A DNA stretch of 20,359 nt from JAJFUI01 sp039679885 (GTDB lineage Bacteria > Planctomycetota > Planctomycetia > Pirellulales > Thermoguttaceae). The translations under genes and the position numbers were made by a program. Of this stretch, positions 13,599-20,359 are shown piece by piece; within the stretch, counting starts at the first letter, position 1, and the number at the start of each line of letters is the position of its first letter. The notes beneath the pieces were generated by a model, which searched no databases, was not told the DNA's origin, and saw nothing but the letters and a program-made list of their open reading frames with translations. The stretch lies in NCBI GenBank assembly GCA_039679885.1, contig JBDKUC010000142.1:1-20359 (forward strand), written 5' to 3'.

Positions 13599-15011
13599 TT
13601 AGAATCCGAAATAGCCTGCGGCGTTTTGATAACAAACGTTCCGGACCATGCGGCCGACCAGTTGCACGTCGTCCGGAAGCAGACCCTCGCGCATTTCGGC
13701 GCCGAGGAGGTTGCACAGGATGCGGCGGAAGTATTCGTGCCGCGGGTAGGAGAGGAACGACCGGCTGTCGGTCACCATGCCGACGAACTGGCTGAGCAGC
13801 CCCTGGTTGGAGAGCGAGTTCAGTTGCCGCTCCATCCCTTCTTTCTGATCGAGGAACCACCACCCGCTTCCATATTGCATCTTGCCCGGCGTTTCCCCAT
13901 CCTGGAAATTGCCGAGCATCGTCGCAACGAGATCGTTCTGCGCAGGATTGAGGTTGTAGAGGATGGTTTTAGCCAGCCGTCCGTCGCGGTCCAGGCGGTC
14001 CAGGAAGCGAGCCATGGGACGCGCGATGTCACCGTCGCCGATCGAGTCGCATCCGACGTTCGGCCCAACCGCCCGATACAACCGCGTGTTGTTGTTCCGC
14101 AGAGCACCGAAGTGAAACTGCTGGACCCAGCCTCGTTGCCAGTTCATCGACGTCAACTCATACAGCAATGCAGAGCGGAACTGAACGAGCGCATCGCCAT
14201 CGACCGCCCTCGCCGTTCGCAACTTTTGGAACGCGGAGGCCACGGTCGCCGGCGCATCGTCGGCCGACCAGAAGGTTTCCAAGCCGTGATCGGCCAAACG
14301 GCAACCTTGGGCGTGGAAAAAGTCGTGCCGCTGGCGGAGCGCATCGAGAAACCGGTCGTAATGATCGCCCACGTCGACGCCCGCCGCGGCCGCCAGCCGA
14401 TCGACCCAACCGTTCCACGCATCCGGCGTCTCGACGGCCAGCGCGCAATCGGGTCTGAACGTCGGCAACACTTTGACGGGAAACGACTCGTCCGCCGCGA
14501 TTGCCCGATGATGTTCGAGCGTGTCGGCGGGGTCGTCCGTCGTGCAGCAGACGGCGACGTTCATCTGCCGCATGATGCCGCGGGCGGAGAACTCGGGCCG
14601 AGCGAGCTTCGCGTTGCACTCCTGCCAAATGCCTTCGGCCGTTTCTGGGCCGAGCAGTCGATCGTTGATTCCGAATGGACGCTTCAGTTCGAGATGGGTC
14701 CAGTGGTAGGCCGGATTGCGAAGCGCCTGCGGCACTGTCTCCGCCCACTTCTGGAATTTCTCGCGATCCGGAGCGTCGCCCGTGCAAAAACGCTCCGGCA
14801 CGCCCGCGGCCCGCATCAGCCGCCACTTGTAGTGATCCCCGCCGAGCCAAATCTGCGAGAGATTGGCGAACCGCCGATCTGCCTCAATCTCGGCCGGCGG
14901 CAGGTGGCTGTGAAAATCGATGATCGGCAAATCGCGGGCGTAGTTGTGATACAGCTCAACCGCGCGATCGCTTTGGAGCAGAAAATTGTCGGTGATGAAC
15001 ACGTTGCGCAT
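13599..15011 (-). CDS. uxaC: Uronate isomerase (glucuronate/galacturonate isomerase)
   Basis: Converts D-glucuronate to D-fructuronate and D-galacturonate to D-tagaturonate, the first step of hexuronate catabolism; cytoplasmic, amidohydrolase-like fold. The start at 15011 (MRNVFITDNFLLQSDRAVELYH) gives 470 aa, the length of the Escherichia coli enzyme as I recall it, and aligns with the usual xDFLL.....LYH.YA N-terminus. The in-frame ATG at 15065 would add 18 unlike residues. Family marks: IIDFHSHLPP (His34, His36, metal-binding type), WLGGDHYKWRLMR, PTFRPD, HDFFHAQGCRLADHGLE, QFHFGALRNNNTRLYRAVGPNVG and TDSRSFLSYPRHEYFRRILCNLLG near the C-terminus. No other uronate genes (uxaB, uxaA, kdgK) are next to it, so it stands alone here. 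Upstream lie a palindromic repeat and a promoter/terminator pair that may control it. Confidence 0.95.
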   Translation of the reverse strand: MRNVFITDNFLLQSDRAVELYHNYARDLPIIDFHSHLPPAEIEADRRFANLSQIWLGGDHYKWRLMRAAGVPERFCTGDAPDREKFQKWAETVPQALRNPAYHWTHLELKRPFGINDRLLGPETAEGIWQECNAKLARPEFSARGIMRQMNVAVCCTTDDPADTLEHHRAIAADESFPVKVLPTFRPDCALAVETPDAWNGWVDRLAAAAGVDVGDHYDRFLDALRQRHDFFHAQGCRLADHGLETFWSADDAPATVASAFQKLRTARAVDGDALVQFRSALLYELTSMNWQRGWVQQFHFGALRNNNTRLYRAVGPNVGCDSIGDGDIARPMARFLDRLDRDGRLAKTILYNLNPAQNDLVATMLGNFQDGETPGKMQYGSGWWFLDQKEGMERQLNSLSNQGLLSQFVGMVTDSRSFLSYPRHEYFRRILCNLLGAEMREGLLPDDVQLVGRMVRNVCYQNAAGYFGF

Positions 15012-15150
15012 CCAGGTTGTGGCTGGGTTGCTCGGGACGCAGAACGGCAGGCATGTTTGCGCCATGCGGGGCGGCAGAGTAGTTTACGCGCAACGCCCGG
15101 AAAGCGGAAGCTGAACGCGTGAAGAACGGGGACTGCAAGTCGGCGGCAGG

Positions 15151-15207
15151 CGTTCGTAGTCCCGCCTTTAGGCGGAAAATGACCGGCTAAAGCCGGAACT
15201 ACGAACG
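15151..15207. repeat. 57-bp palindromic repeat with two internal hairpins
   Basis: Outer arms CGTTCGTAGT (15151-15160) and ACTACGAACG (15198-15207) are exact inverted repeats. Inside are two small self-complementary cores: CCGCCTTTAGGCGG (6-bp stem) and CCGGCTAAAGCCGG (6-bp stem), joined by AAAATGA. The whole can fold into a cruciform. This layout (a TTTA hairpin, an A-rich joint and a CTAAAG hairpin between GTTCGTAGT ends) is familiar to me from planctomycete intergenic DNA. It lies 140 bp upstream of uxaC. Confidence 0.7.
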
Positions 15208-15249
15208 CTGCGTGAAGAACGCGCAATCGGCGATGCGCGACGGTTACCA

Positions 15250-15290
15250 AACAAAAACCCCGCCGCTCGCGGCGAAGCGAAACGGCGGGG
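15250..15290 (-). terminator. Intrinsic terminator, minus strand, upstream of uxaC
   Basis: 8-bp stem CCCCGCCG (15258-15265) / CGGCGGGG (15283-15290) with further partial pairing in the loop. Read on the minus strand it is followed at once by TTTTTGTTTGG, a proper U-tract. No minus-strand gene ends here: the nearest gene to the right (15594-16394) is on the plus strand. It therefore ends a short non-coding transcript or attenuates transcription toward uxaC. Confidence 0.65.
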
Positions 15291-15319
15291 CCGGAACAGA
15301 GAAGAGGCCAATGTCACTG

Positions 15320-15347
15320 ATGATAACAAGTCTTTCCAACCTGTCTA
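15320..15347 (-). promoter_or_regulatory. Candidate minus-strand promoter just before the 15250-15290 terminator
   Basis: -35 TAGACA (15342-15347), 16-base spacer, -10 TATCAT (15320-15325), reading toward uxaC. Predicted start near 15313, only about 25 bases before the terminator stem. Readthrough would give a roughly 300-base leader for uxaC. Confidence 0.4.
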
Positions 15348-15593
15348 GTACTTGCCGCGAAAAAGCAGTGCAATTTCTGAAAGACACCGGCCGCCGGCCG
15401 CATTATGGGAAACTTCTACGCACTTTTCCCCAGCCAGTGGCAAAAAGCACGCCGCCGTAGCTTCCAGAAGGGGGGCCAGTCGTGTGTTCGGCCCGGACTG
15501 CGGCACGCGTATTGCTTTTGGCCTCTGTCTTTTGCCCCCCCCGAGGAGACAGCACTGTCGGCCCTTCTCATCGTCGAGTAAATTGGGCGAACC
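15348..15593. other. Spacer upstream of the inositol-monophosphatase-family gene
   Basis: 246 bp between the minus-strand promoter and the IMPase-family start. I see an 8-bp palindromic GC cluster (CCGGCCGCCGGCCG, about 15387-15400) and no convincing promoter, RBS or RNA gene. The plus-strand gene must be transcribed from within this stretch. Confidence 0.35.
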
Positions 15594-16394
15594 ATGAGCG
15601 AGCACGACGACTATTTGCGGGTGTGCGAAGAAGCGGTGCGGGCGGGCGGTCGAGTCATTCAGGACTGGGTCGGCCGGCTCGAGGTCCGCCACAAAGGCCC
15701 GGCCGATCTGGTCACCGAAGCCGATCTCGCCTCGCAGCGGACGATCCGGGAGATCACCTTGGCGGCCTTCCCAGAACACACCTTGCTTGGCGAGGAAAAG
15801 CTGGACGACGCAGGCCCCACGCGAGCGTCCGAATTTCGATGGATCGCCGATCCGTTGGATGGCACCACCAACTACGTCCACGGCGTGCCGCATTACTGTG
15901 TGTCGCTTGCGCTCGAACGTCGAGGCGAGCTGATCGTTGGAGCGGTGTTCGACCCAGTGCTGGACGAATGCTTTACCGCGGCGGCCGGAGGCGGCGCATG
16001 GTTGAATGGCCGGCCGATCCGTTCGAGCCAGGTCGTCACGCTGTCCGAGGCGCTGGCCGCCGTCGGCTTTCCGCCGGGCGCAGATCAAAGCTGCCCCGAC
16101 GTGCGCATGTTTCTGGCGATGCTGCCCGAATGCCAAGCCATTCGTCGCACCGGATCATCGGCCTTGAACTTGTGCTACGTGGCCGCCGGCCGCTTCGATG
16201 TGTACTGGTCGTACTCCACTCGCATTTGGGACGTGGCGGCGGCAGCCTTGATTTTGCAGGAATCGGGCGGCCGAATCACATCGCCCGGCGGCGGGCCATA
16301 TTCGGTGGAAGAAGCGCACTTCCTGGCGGCAGCCAATTCGACGCTTCACACGCGATTGGTTGAGGTGGCGCGAAGAGTCCTGCCTCAAGCCTGA
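15594..16394 (+). CDS. Inositol monophosphatase family protein
   Basis: Mg-dependent phosphatase of the IMPase/SuhB/CysQ superfamily, 266 aa, cytoplasmic. Metal and catalytic residues are all present: Glu67 in LLGEEKL, Asp86 and Asp89 in WIADPLDGTTNYVHG (about 83-97), and Asp213 in RIWDVAAAALILQESGG (about 210-226). RRTGSSALNLCYVAAGRFD (about 184-202) is the usual substrate-side motif; its wording is close to SuhB-type inositol-1-monophosphatase and also to histidinol-phosphatase (HisN) members, so the exact substrate is open (inositol phosphate, histidinol phosphate or PAP). The start is ATG 15594 with no clear SD (ATTGGGCGAACC before it). It converges on the FxsA-family gene with a 46-bp gap. 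Confidence 0.9.
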   Translation: MSEHDDYLRVCEEAVRAGGRVIQDWVGRLEVRHKGPADLVTEADLASQRTIREITLAAFPEHTLLGEEKLDDAGPTRASEFRWIADPLDGTTNYVHGVPHYCVSLALERRGELIVGAVFDPVLDECFTAAAGGGAWLNGRPIRSSQVVTLSEALAAVGFPPGADQSCPDVRMFLAMLPECQAIRRTGSSALNLCYVAAGRFDVYWSYSTRIWDVAAAALILQESGGRITSPGGGPYSVEEAHFLAAANSTLHTRLVEVARRVLPQA

Positions 16395-16415
16395 GAGTCG
16401 CAGAACGTCCGGCGC

Positions 16416-16444
16416 TTGATGCAACCGCGAACGACTTGCGTCAA
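16416..16444. terminator. Weak hairpin between convergent genes
   Basis: TTGATGCAA (16416-16424) and TTGCGTCAA (16436-16444) pair over 9 bp with one G-T pair and an 11-base loop; the right arm includes the stop codon of the minus-strand gene. There is no T-tract, so it is only a possible terminator for the two converging transcripts. Confidence 0.3.
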
Positions 16445-16791
16445 AGCACCCGGATTGCGAGCTTGCGGACCGGCGGCAACAGCAGCGCGCAGCCGATGAC
16501 GGTGCTGAGGACGCCCGGGATAATCAAAAACAAGCCGGCGACCACGAGAAGGATCTTCTCGAGGCAGTAGGCGCCGACGGGCGTCGGATCTTCGCCGCCC
16601 AACCGTTCGGCAACCAGGCCCGCCCAGCGCCATTCGTAGTAGCCGATAACGAGGATCCCGAGTCCCGCGGTGATGACCGTTTCCAGCAATGGGAGGATAC
16701 CCCAGCCACACCACCAACAGAGCGGGAAAAGCAGAAACAGGTCGACCGCTACTAGAAGAGCCACGATAGCAACAAGAGTCCGCATCGGCAT
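16441..16791 (-). CDS. FxsA family membrane protein
   Basis: 116 aa inner-membrane protein. FxsA was first noted in E. coli as a gene whose overexpression relieves phage T7 exclusion by the F plasmid; its normal role is not defined. Hydrophobic segments: about 5-24, 28-50 and a long C-terminal one at 78-104. The family signature is the C-terminal LFLIIPGVLSTVIGCALLLPPVR (Gly/Pro pattern PG-x3-T-x2-G-x3-LLPP). The acidic loop with ERLGGEDPTP between helices also fits. The start at 16791 is backed by AGGAG (16798-16802) 6 bases upstream; a second ATG two codons in is equally usable. It is convergent with the inositol-phosphatase-family gene. Confidence 0.82.
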   Translation of the reverse strand: MPMRTLVAIVALLVAVDLFLLFPLCWWCGWGILPLLETVITAGLGILVIGYYEWRWAGLVAERLGGEDPTPVGAYCLEKILLVVAGLFLIIPGVLSTVIGCALLLPPVRKLAIRVL

Positions 16792-16802
16792 TGCCTACTC
16801 CT

Positions 16803-17200
16803 CTTCTCGCGTTCCGCCCGACAGCACCACGGAGAGGAACACCGCCCGAGAGCATTGGTTCCGAGGTGCGAGAGCGTTCCGCCAGCGTTCGCCCTAACCT
16901 ATCTGAAGTCTATCACTGGCTCAGATGGCGTGCAAACAAAAACGTCGCTAAGCCTTGACATTAAACGCTTTCAGAGACAGGTGGCGGCCCGCCGGAAGCC
17001 GGAGCGGGCGGGATTTACTGGTCGAGATGGGCAATCGGTAGGGTCGGCATGCCCTGAGCCCGAGACGAATGGCGTTTGAGATACCGAAACCAACCACCAC
17101 GCTCGGGGGCCAACGGGCTGCCAAGTTTGTGCTTTCTTCTGCACTTCCGGCCAAGTAGACTAGGAATTTAGGAACTTGCGAACGCTTCTTCTCCACCGAA
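16803..17200. other. Intergenic region before the 933-aa protein gene
   Basis: About 400 bp between divergent genes. It contains a partly bulged GC hairpin at 16987-17009 (GCCCGC / GCGGGC) and an isolated perfect -35 hexamer TTGACA (16955-16960) without a matching -10. A short direct echo CGAGAGC(A/G)TT..TTCCG occurs at 16847-16880. I see no credible gene, RNA or complete promoter. Confidence 0.4.
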
Positions 17201-20002
17201 ATGTTGGAACAGGCCCGCCGCATCACCTGCGCAGCCCTGAGCTGCTTGCTGCTCTGCGGGTCCGTGGCGGCCCGGCCGCTGACCATTGGCGACGAGGCGG
17301 GGCCGACGGTCTACTATCTGCCCGATAAGGAGGGCCGTCTGCAGCCGGTGCTCGGCTTCCAATTTCAGGATTTCTCGCGGCTCTACGACCTGAAGAATCA
17401 GCTTTCTCGCCCCGAGCAACCGCCAAGGTTCCGCATCGAGCGACTCGTGGCGGCGGGCAGCGCCACCCTGACGCATGCGGACCTGACCATCCAGTTCCAA
17501 CTCGTCACCCGCGATGACGGATGGGTTCGAGTTCCATTACGGCTCGATCAGGGCCTTCTTCGCGGCAGCGCCGATCACCAAGGTCCCGGCGAGCAACTTC
17601 TGGAGTACGCAGGAGATGGAACTGGCTACGTCGTCTGGCTGCATGCCAAAAGCGGCACGCGGCACCAGCTAACTCTCCGAATCTTGGTTCCGCTGGACGT
17701 CGCGGGCGACGAGACGCGATTGAAGCTGCGTTTTCCGCCCCACGGGGCCGGCGAGATGAAGTTGACCGCGCCGCAAGCAGCGGGCGGCGCCGTTTCGCCC
17801 GGCGCGATCCTCATGCCTCCGCCGCCAACAAAAGGTCCGTCGGCGCCGGATGCCAAGGGACCAAACGGCGATGCCGGGACCGAGTTTCGTGTTGTCGGTC
17901 TGCCCAGCGACTTCCAACTGGCCTGGCGAAAGCGATCCTCCGCTGCCACGGACGCCGCGCCGGTGCTGGAAGCCTCCGGCACGGTGCTGGCGCGGCTTGA
18001 TGGTCGCGGGATTTCGACCGAGGCGACGCTCACAGTCCGAAGCTTGACGACGGCGTTCGACCGCTTTCTCGTGCGTCTGCCGGCCGATACCGCGCTCGAA
18101 GCCGACGGCCGCCCTGAGCCAATCGGCAGTCTCGCCGCCGCCGCGCCCGTCGCTCAGTCGCGCTACTCGTTGAGGGCTCTGCCGGATAAGACAGCGGGCA
18201 AGTCAGATGTGCATCGCCTGGTCGAGGTTCGGCTGCCCAAGCAAACGCTCGGGCCGGCCGAGGTCCGACTCCGGTGCCGCCGCGTCTGCAATCCTTGGCA
18301 TAGCGACTTCTCGTGCGATCTTGCGGGCTTCGACGTTCGCGATGCGGCACGACAAGGAGGCGTCGTCGCGGTGGCGGCGGACGAAGGATGGCAGGTCTTC
18401 TTTGGACCAAGTCGCGAAATGCGGCCGCTCGCCCCGCTGCCCGACGCACTGCGGAAGGAGAACGTCGTAGCGGGCTTCGAATACCATGGCCAGCCCTACT
18501 CCCTTCCGGTTCGCCTGGCCCCGCGCGCGGCGCAGTCGCGTGTCGACCCGCAATATCTATTGTTGGTGGACCACGACCAGGTGCGGCTAGATGCAAGGCT
18601 TCGTTATACGATCCAAGGGGCCAAGATCTCGACGCTGGAGCTGACGGCGGCGGGCTGGACCGTCGACGACGTCGGCCCAGAGTGCGCCGTGCGCATCGGT
18701 GGCGTTGGGCGTCCGTCGCCGCAAGCACTGCTGATCCCGCTGGCGCGTCCCTCGTCGGGAACGATCGAGTTGCGCGTGCGGGCGCATCGAACGATCCCAT
18801 CCGGCGCGTCGTCGCTTGTGCTGACGTTGCCGCAGCCGCGGGCTGACTCGGTCTCCCCGGCCGCAGTGGCGGTGCTGCCGGCCGACGACGTCGAACTGAA
18901 CGCGGATCCTCAGAAGATTGAGGGCTTGGAGGCGACGGAGAGTGCGACGGAGATGAAGCTGCCGCCCCGTCAACAGGCCCCGCTTTGCTATCAAGGCGCC
19001 GGGGCGCCGGCCGTTTTCGCGGCCCGATTCCGCGTCCTTCCGCCAATCAAGACGGAGAACGCCGCCGGTACAACCATCGTGGACCGGGCATGGATCCAGA
19101 CGTGCCTGAATCCAACGGCTCGCGAAGACCGGGTGGTCTTGCAGGTGCTGACGGATCGCAGCCATCTCGAAGTCGAGCTGCCCCGCGACGCGGCAGCCGC
19201 CGCGGCCGACGCGATTGTCGACGGCCGCCACGTCGAGCCGCGTACGGCCGCTGATGGTCAGTTGCTCATCCCACTCGATCGTCCCGGCCGCCGACACGTT
19301 GTCGAGTTGCGTTATCACTTCCTCGCTGCACGGCAGACCGCCTCGTTGATGCTCGAGTTTCCGCGAATCCGGGGCGATGTCTGGATGCGGCGCATCTACT
19401 GGCAACTGATCCTGCCGCCAAACGAGCATCTCATCGTCAATCCGGCTGGCCTGACGGGTGAATTCGTCTGGGGATGGGACGGCTATTTCTGGGGACGCCA
19501 TCCGTTGCTCGACGAGACGGAGCTGGAATCATGGATCGGCGCGACCCAGCGCGGCCCGTTGGCCGACCGGGCGAACCGATATCTGTTCAGCACGTTCGGG
19601 CGACTCGAGCAAACCACCGTGCGGACGGCCAGCCGACCGGTGATCGTGTTGATGGCTTCCGGCCTGGTCCTTGCCCTGGGGCTCACACTGATCCGAGTGC
19701 CGGGGAGCCGCCATCCGGCCGCGCTGCTGGTGCTGGCCGTCGCACTGATCGCGGCAAGCCTGATTGCGCCGGAGCCGGCCTTCTTGCTCGCGCAAGCCAG
19801 CAGCCTCGGGTTGGGCCTGACGCTGCTGGCCGCCCTGCTTGAAACCGTCCTCGCTCGCCGCCGCGGCGCGGCAACGCGAGAGCTGTCCAGTTTGCAGGTC
19901 GAACTGGCGCCGAGCCGCGCCGGGCCGACCCCCTCCGTGGCTCCTCGCCCGTCCTCGACGAAGACGCAGTTGCTACCGTCCGCGGAGGACATTGATCGAT
20001 GA
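17201..20002 (+). CDS. Large exported protein with C-terminal membrane anchor, unknown family
   Basis: 933 aa; I do not recognise the family. The start at ATG 17201 gives a signal peptide (about 1-24, CAALSCLLLCGSVAARPL); no SD is visible. The long extracytoplasmic part is strand-rich and repetitive in texture (many xVEVRLP, LRLRFPP, VELRYHF segments) with a Pro-rich linker at about 205-224 (PPPPTKGPSAPDAKGPNG). That suggests several beta-sandwich domains, but this is inference. Near the C-terminus are three hydrophobic helices (about 814-832, 838-856, 861-885) and a roughly 48-residue cytoplasmic tail rich in Ser, Pro and Arg. The region before the helices has conserved-looking aromatic residues (WDGYFWGRHPLLDETELESWIG). 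The stop (20000-20002) overlaps the ATG of the next gene (19999) in an ATGA, so the two products are probably made together and may interact. Confidence 0.85.
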   Translation: MLEQARRITCAALSCLLLCGSVAARPLTIGDEAGPTVYYLPDKEGRLQPVLGFQFQDFSRLYDLKNQLSRPEQPPRFRIERLVAAGSATLTHADLTIQFQLVTRDDGWVRVPLRLDQGLLRGSADHQGPGEQLLEYAGDGTGYVVWLHAKSGTRHQLTLRILVPLDVAGDETRLKLRFPPHGAGEMKLTAPQAAGGAVSPGAILMPPPPTKGPSAPDAKGPNGDAGTEFRVVGLPSDFQLAWRKRSSAATDAAPVLEASGTVLARLDGRGISTEATLTVRSLTTAFDRFLVRLPADTALEADGRPEPIGSLAAAAPVAQSRYSLRALPDKTAGKSDVHRLVEVRLPKQTLGPAEVRLRCRRVCNPWHSDFSCDLAGFDVRDAARQGGVVAVAADEGWQVFFGPSREMRPLAPLPDALRKENVVAGFEYHGQPYSLPVRLAPRAAQSRVDPQYLLLVDHDQVRLDARLRYTIQGAKISTLELTAAGWTVDDVGPECAVRIGGVGRPSPQALLIPLARPSSGTIELRVRAHRTIPSGASSLVLTLPQPRADSVSPAAVAVLPADDVELNADPQKIEGLEATESATEMKLPPRQQAPLCYQGAGAPAVFAARFRVLPPIKTENAAGTTIVDRAWIQTCLNPTAREDRVVLQVLTDRSHLEVELPRDAAAAAADAIVDGRHVEPRTAADGQLLIPLDRPGRRHVVELRYHFLAARQTASLMLEFPRIRGDVWMRRIYWQLILPPNEHLIVNPAGLTGEFVWGWDGYFWGRHPLLDETELESWIGATQRGPLADRANRYLFSTFGRLEQTTVRTASRPVIVLMASGLVLALGLTLIRVPGSRHPAALLVLAVALIAASLIAPEPAFLLAQASSLGLGLTLLAALLETVLARRRGAATRELSSLQVELAPSRAGPTPSVAPRPSSTKTQLLPSAEDIDR

Positions 20003-20359
20003 GGCGTTGCCTGCTCGCGCTGCTGCTGGTAGTGGCCACGCCGGGCTTTGGCGCGGAGAACGCCACGACCGACGCGGTTCGCTTTCACCGCCTGATGGTC
20101 CCCGAGGATCGCGCGGCGGACTGGCCGACCGGCGGCGCCAAGTATCTGCCGATGGACGCCGAGGAGTTCGAGCGACTCATCGAGGCCGGCAAGCCGCCGG
20201 CCGCGCGAACGCCGTCGCCGCCCGAGGCGTCGATCGCCGCCTCCGACTACGGGGCGCGTCTCTTGGGCGCGCGTCTGGTCGGTCGGGCGGATTTCGACGT
20301 CGTCCACATCGGGCGGAAGCCATCCCTACTGTCGCTTGATCCGTGCAGTCTGGCCGTCA
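19999..20359 (+). CDS. Exported protein of unknown function (5' part; runs off the window)
   Basis: An open frame from ATG 19999 to the window edge, 120 complete codons. It begins with a clear signal peptide (MRRCLLALLLVVATPGFGAE). The next region contains RFHRLMVPEDRAADWPTGG and KYLPMDAEEFERLIEA, a pattern that looks like a conserved N-terminal motif, then a Pro-rich linker and a possible strand-rich domain (ARLLGARLVGRADFDVVHIG). The start is supported by GGAGG (19984-19988), 10 bases upstream, and by the 4-bp ATGA overlap with the 933-aa gene. Function is not recognised; the tight coupling suggests a partner of the preceding protein. Confidence 0.75.
   Translation, partial: MRRCLLALLLVVATPGFGAENATTDAVRFHRLMVPEDRAADWPTGGAKYLPMDAEEFERLIEAGKPPAARTPSPPEASIAASDYGARLLGARLVGRADFDVVHIGRKPSLLSLDPCSLAV

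Noticed and set aside
13419..15122. A 567-codon plus-strand open frame antisense to uxaC
   Set aside because: Low-complexity Arg/Val-rich translation with no motif, opposite an unmistakable UxaC.
15345..16136. A 263-codon minus-strand frame crossing the spacer and the inositol-phosphatase-family gene
   Set aside because: It overlaps a gene with complete catalytic motifs, and its translation is compositionally a shadow.
16955..16960. Perfect TTGACA as a promoter for the 933-aa gene
   Set aside because: No -10 hexamer occurs at 15-19 bases downstream (the sequence there is CAGAGACAGGTGG), so it is probably chance.

Overview
The window reads as a chromosomal segment of a GC-rich planctomycete, most likely of the Pirellulales group. 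The main evidence is the S53 protease gene at 9684-13256. It carries an N-terminal LEPR-xLL-like motif and a C-terminal RYVFYNNS/dockerin-like module that I associate with planctomycete exported proteins. Supporting signs are the many exported proteins of unknown family, alternative GTG/TTG starts, and intergenic spaces filled with short palindromic repeats. The assignment rests on family knowledge, not on a database search.

Layout, left to right. (1) 1-4243, plus strand: the 3' end of lysS, a single LolC/E-type permease, its LolD-type ATPase (ATGA overlap with the permease) and a branched-chain aminotransferase (ilvE). A perfect 15-bp hairpin at 4269-4304 ends this block. (2) 4307-5473, minus: an exported protein of unknown function with its own good promoter and SD. 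(3) 5948-9384, plus: an exported clan-A glycoside hydrolase-like protein (GTG start, strong SD), a membrane-anchored glutaminyl-cyclotransferase-like M28 protein (TTG start), and a small three-helix membrane protein. (4) 9684-15011, minus: a 1190-aa modular S53 (sedolisin) protease and uxaC (uronate isomerase). (5) 15594-16791: an inositol-monophosphatase-family gene (plus) converging on an FxsA-family gene (minus). (6) 17201-20359, plus: a 933-aa exported, C-terminally membrane-anchored protein of unknown family, coupled by an ATGA overlap to a second exported protein that runs off the window.

How the genes fit together. LolE/LolD-type proteins would drive lipoprotein release or another export step. 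The glycosidase-like protein, the S53 protease and the M28 cyclase-like protein are extracytoplasmic, and UxaC feeds galacturonate/glucuronate into central metabolism. A saprophytic, polysaccharide- and protein-degrading lifestyle is a reasonable inference, but no polysaccharide-utilisation operon is visible. I see no phage, IS transposase, CRISPR, tRNA or rRNA.

The most unusual content is the repeat landscape. At least six different short palindromic or tandem repeat families occupy gene junctions, and two of them appear to have been absorbed into coding sequence (the lysS 3' end and the lolD 5' end). A hairpin-bearing repeat occurs in direct orientation on both sides of the S53 protease gene. 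A promoter followed at once by an intrinsic terminator lies upstream of uxaC and may make a short RNA or act as an attenuator. The coupled 933-aa/next-gene pair is the best candidate for an undescribed protein system, but its function cannot be read from sequence.
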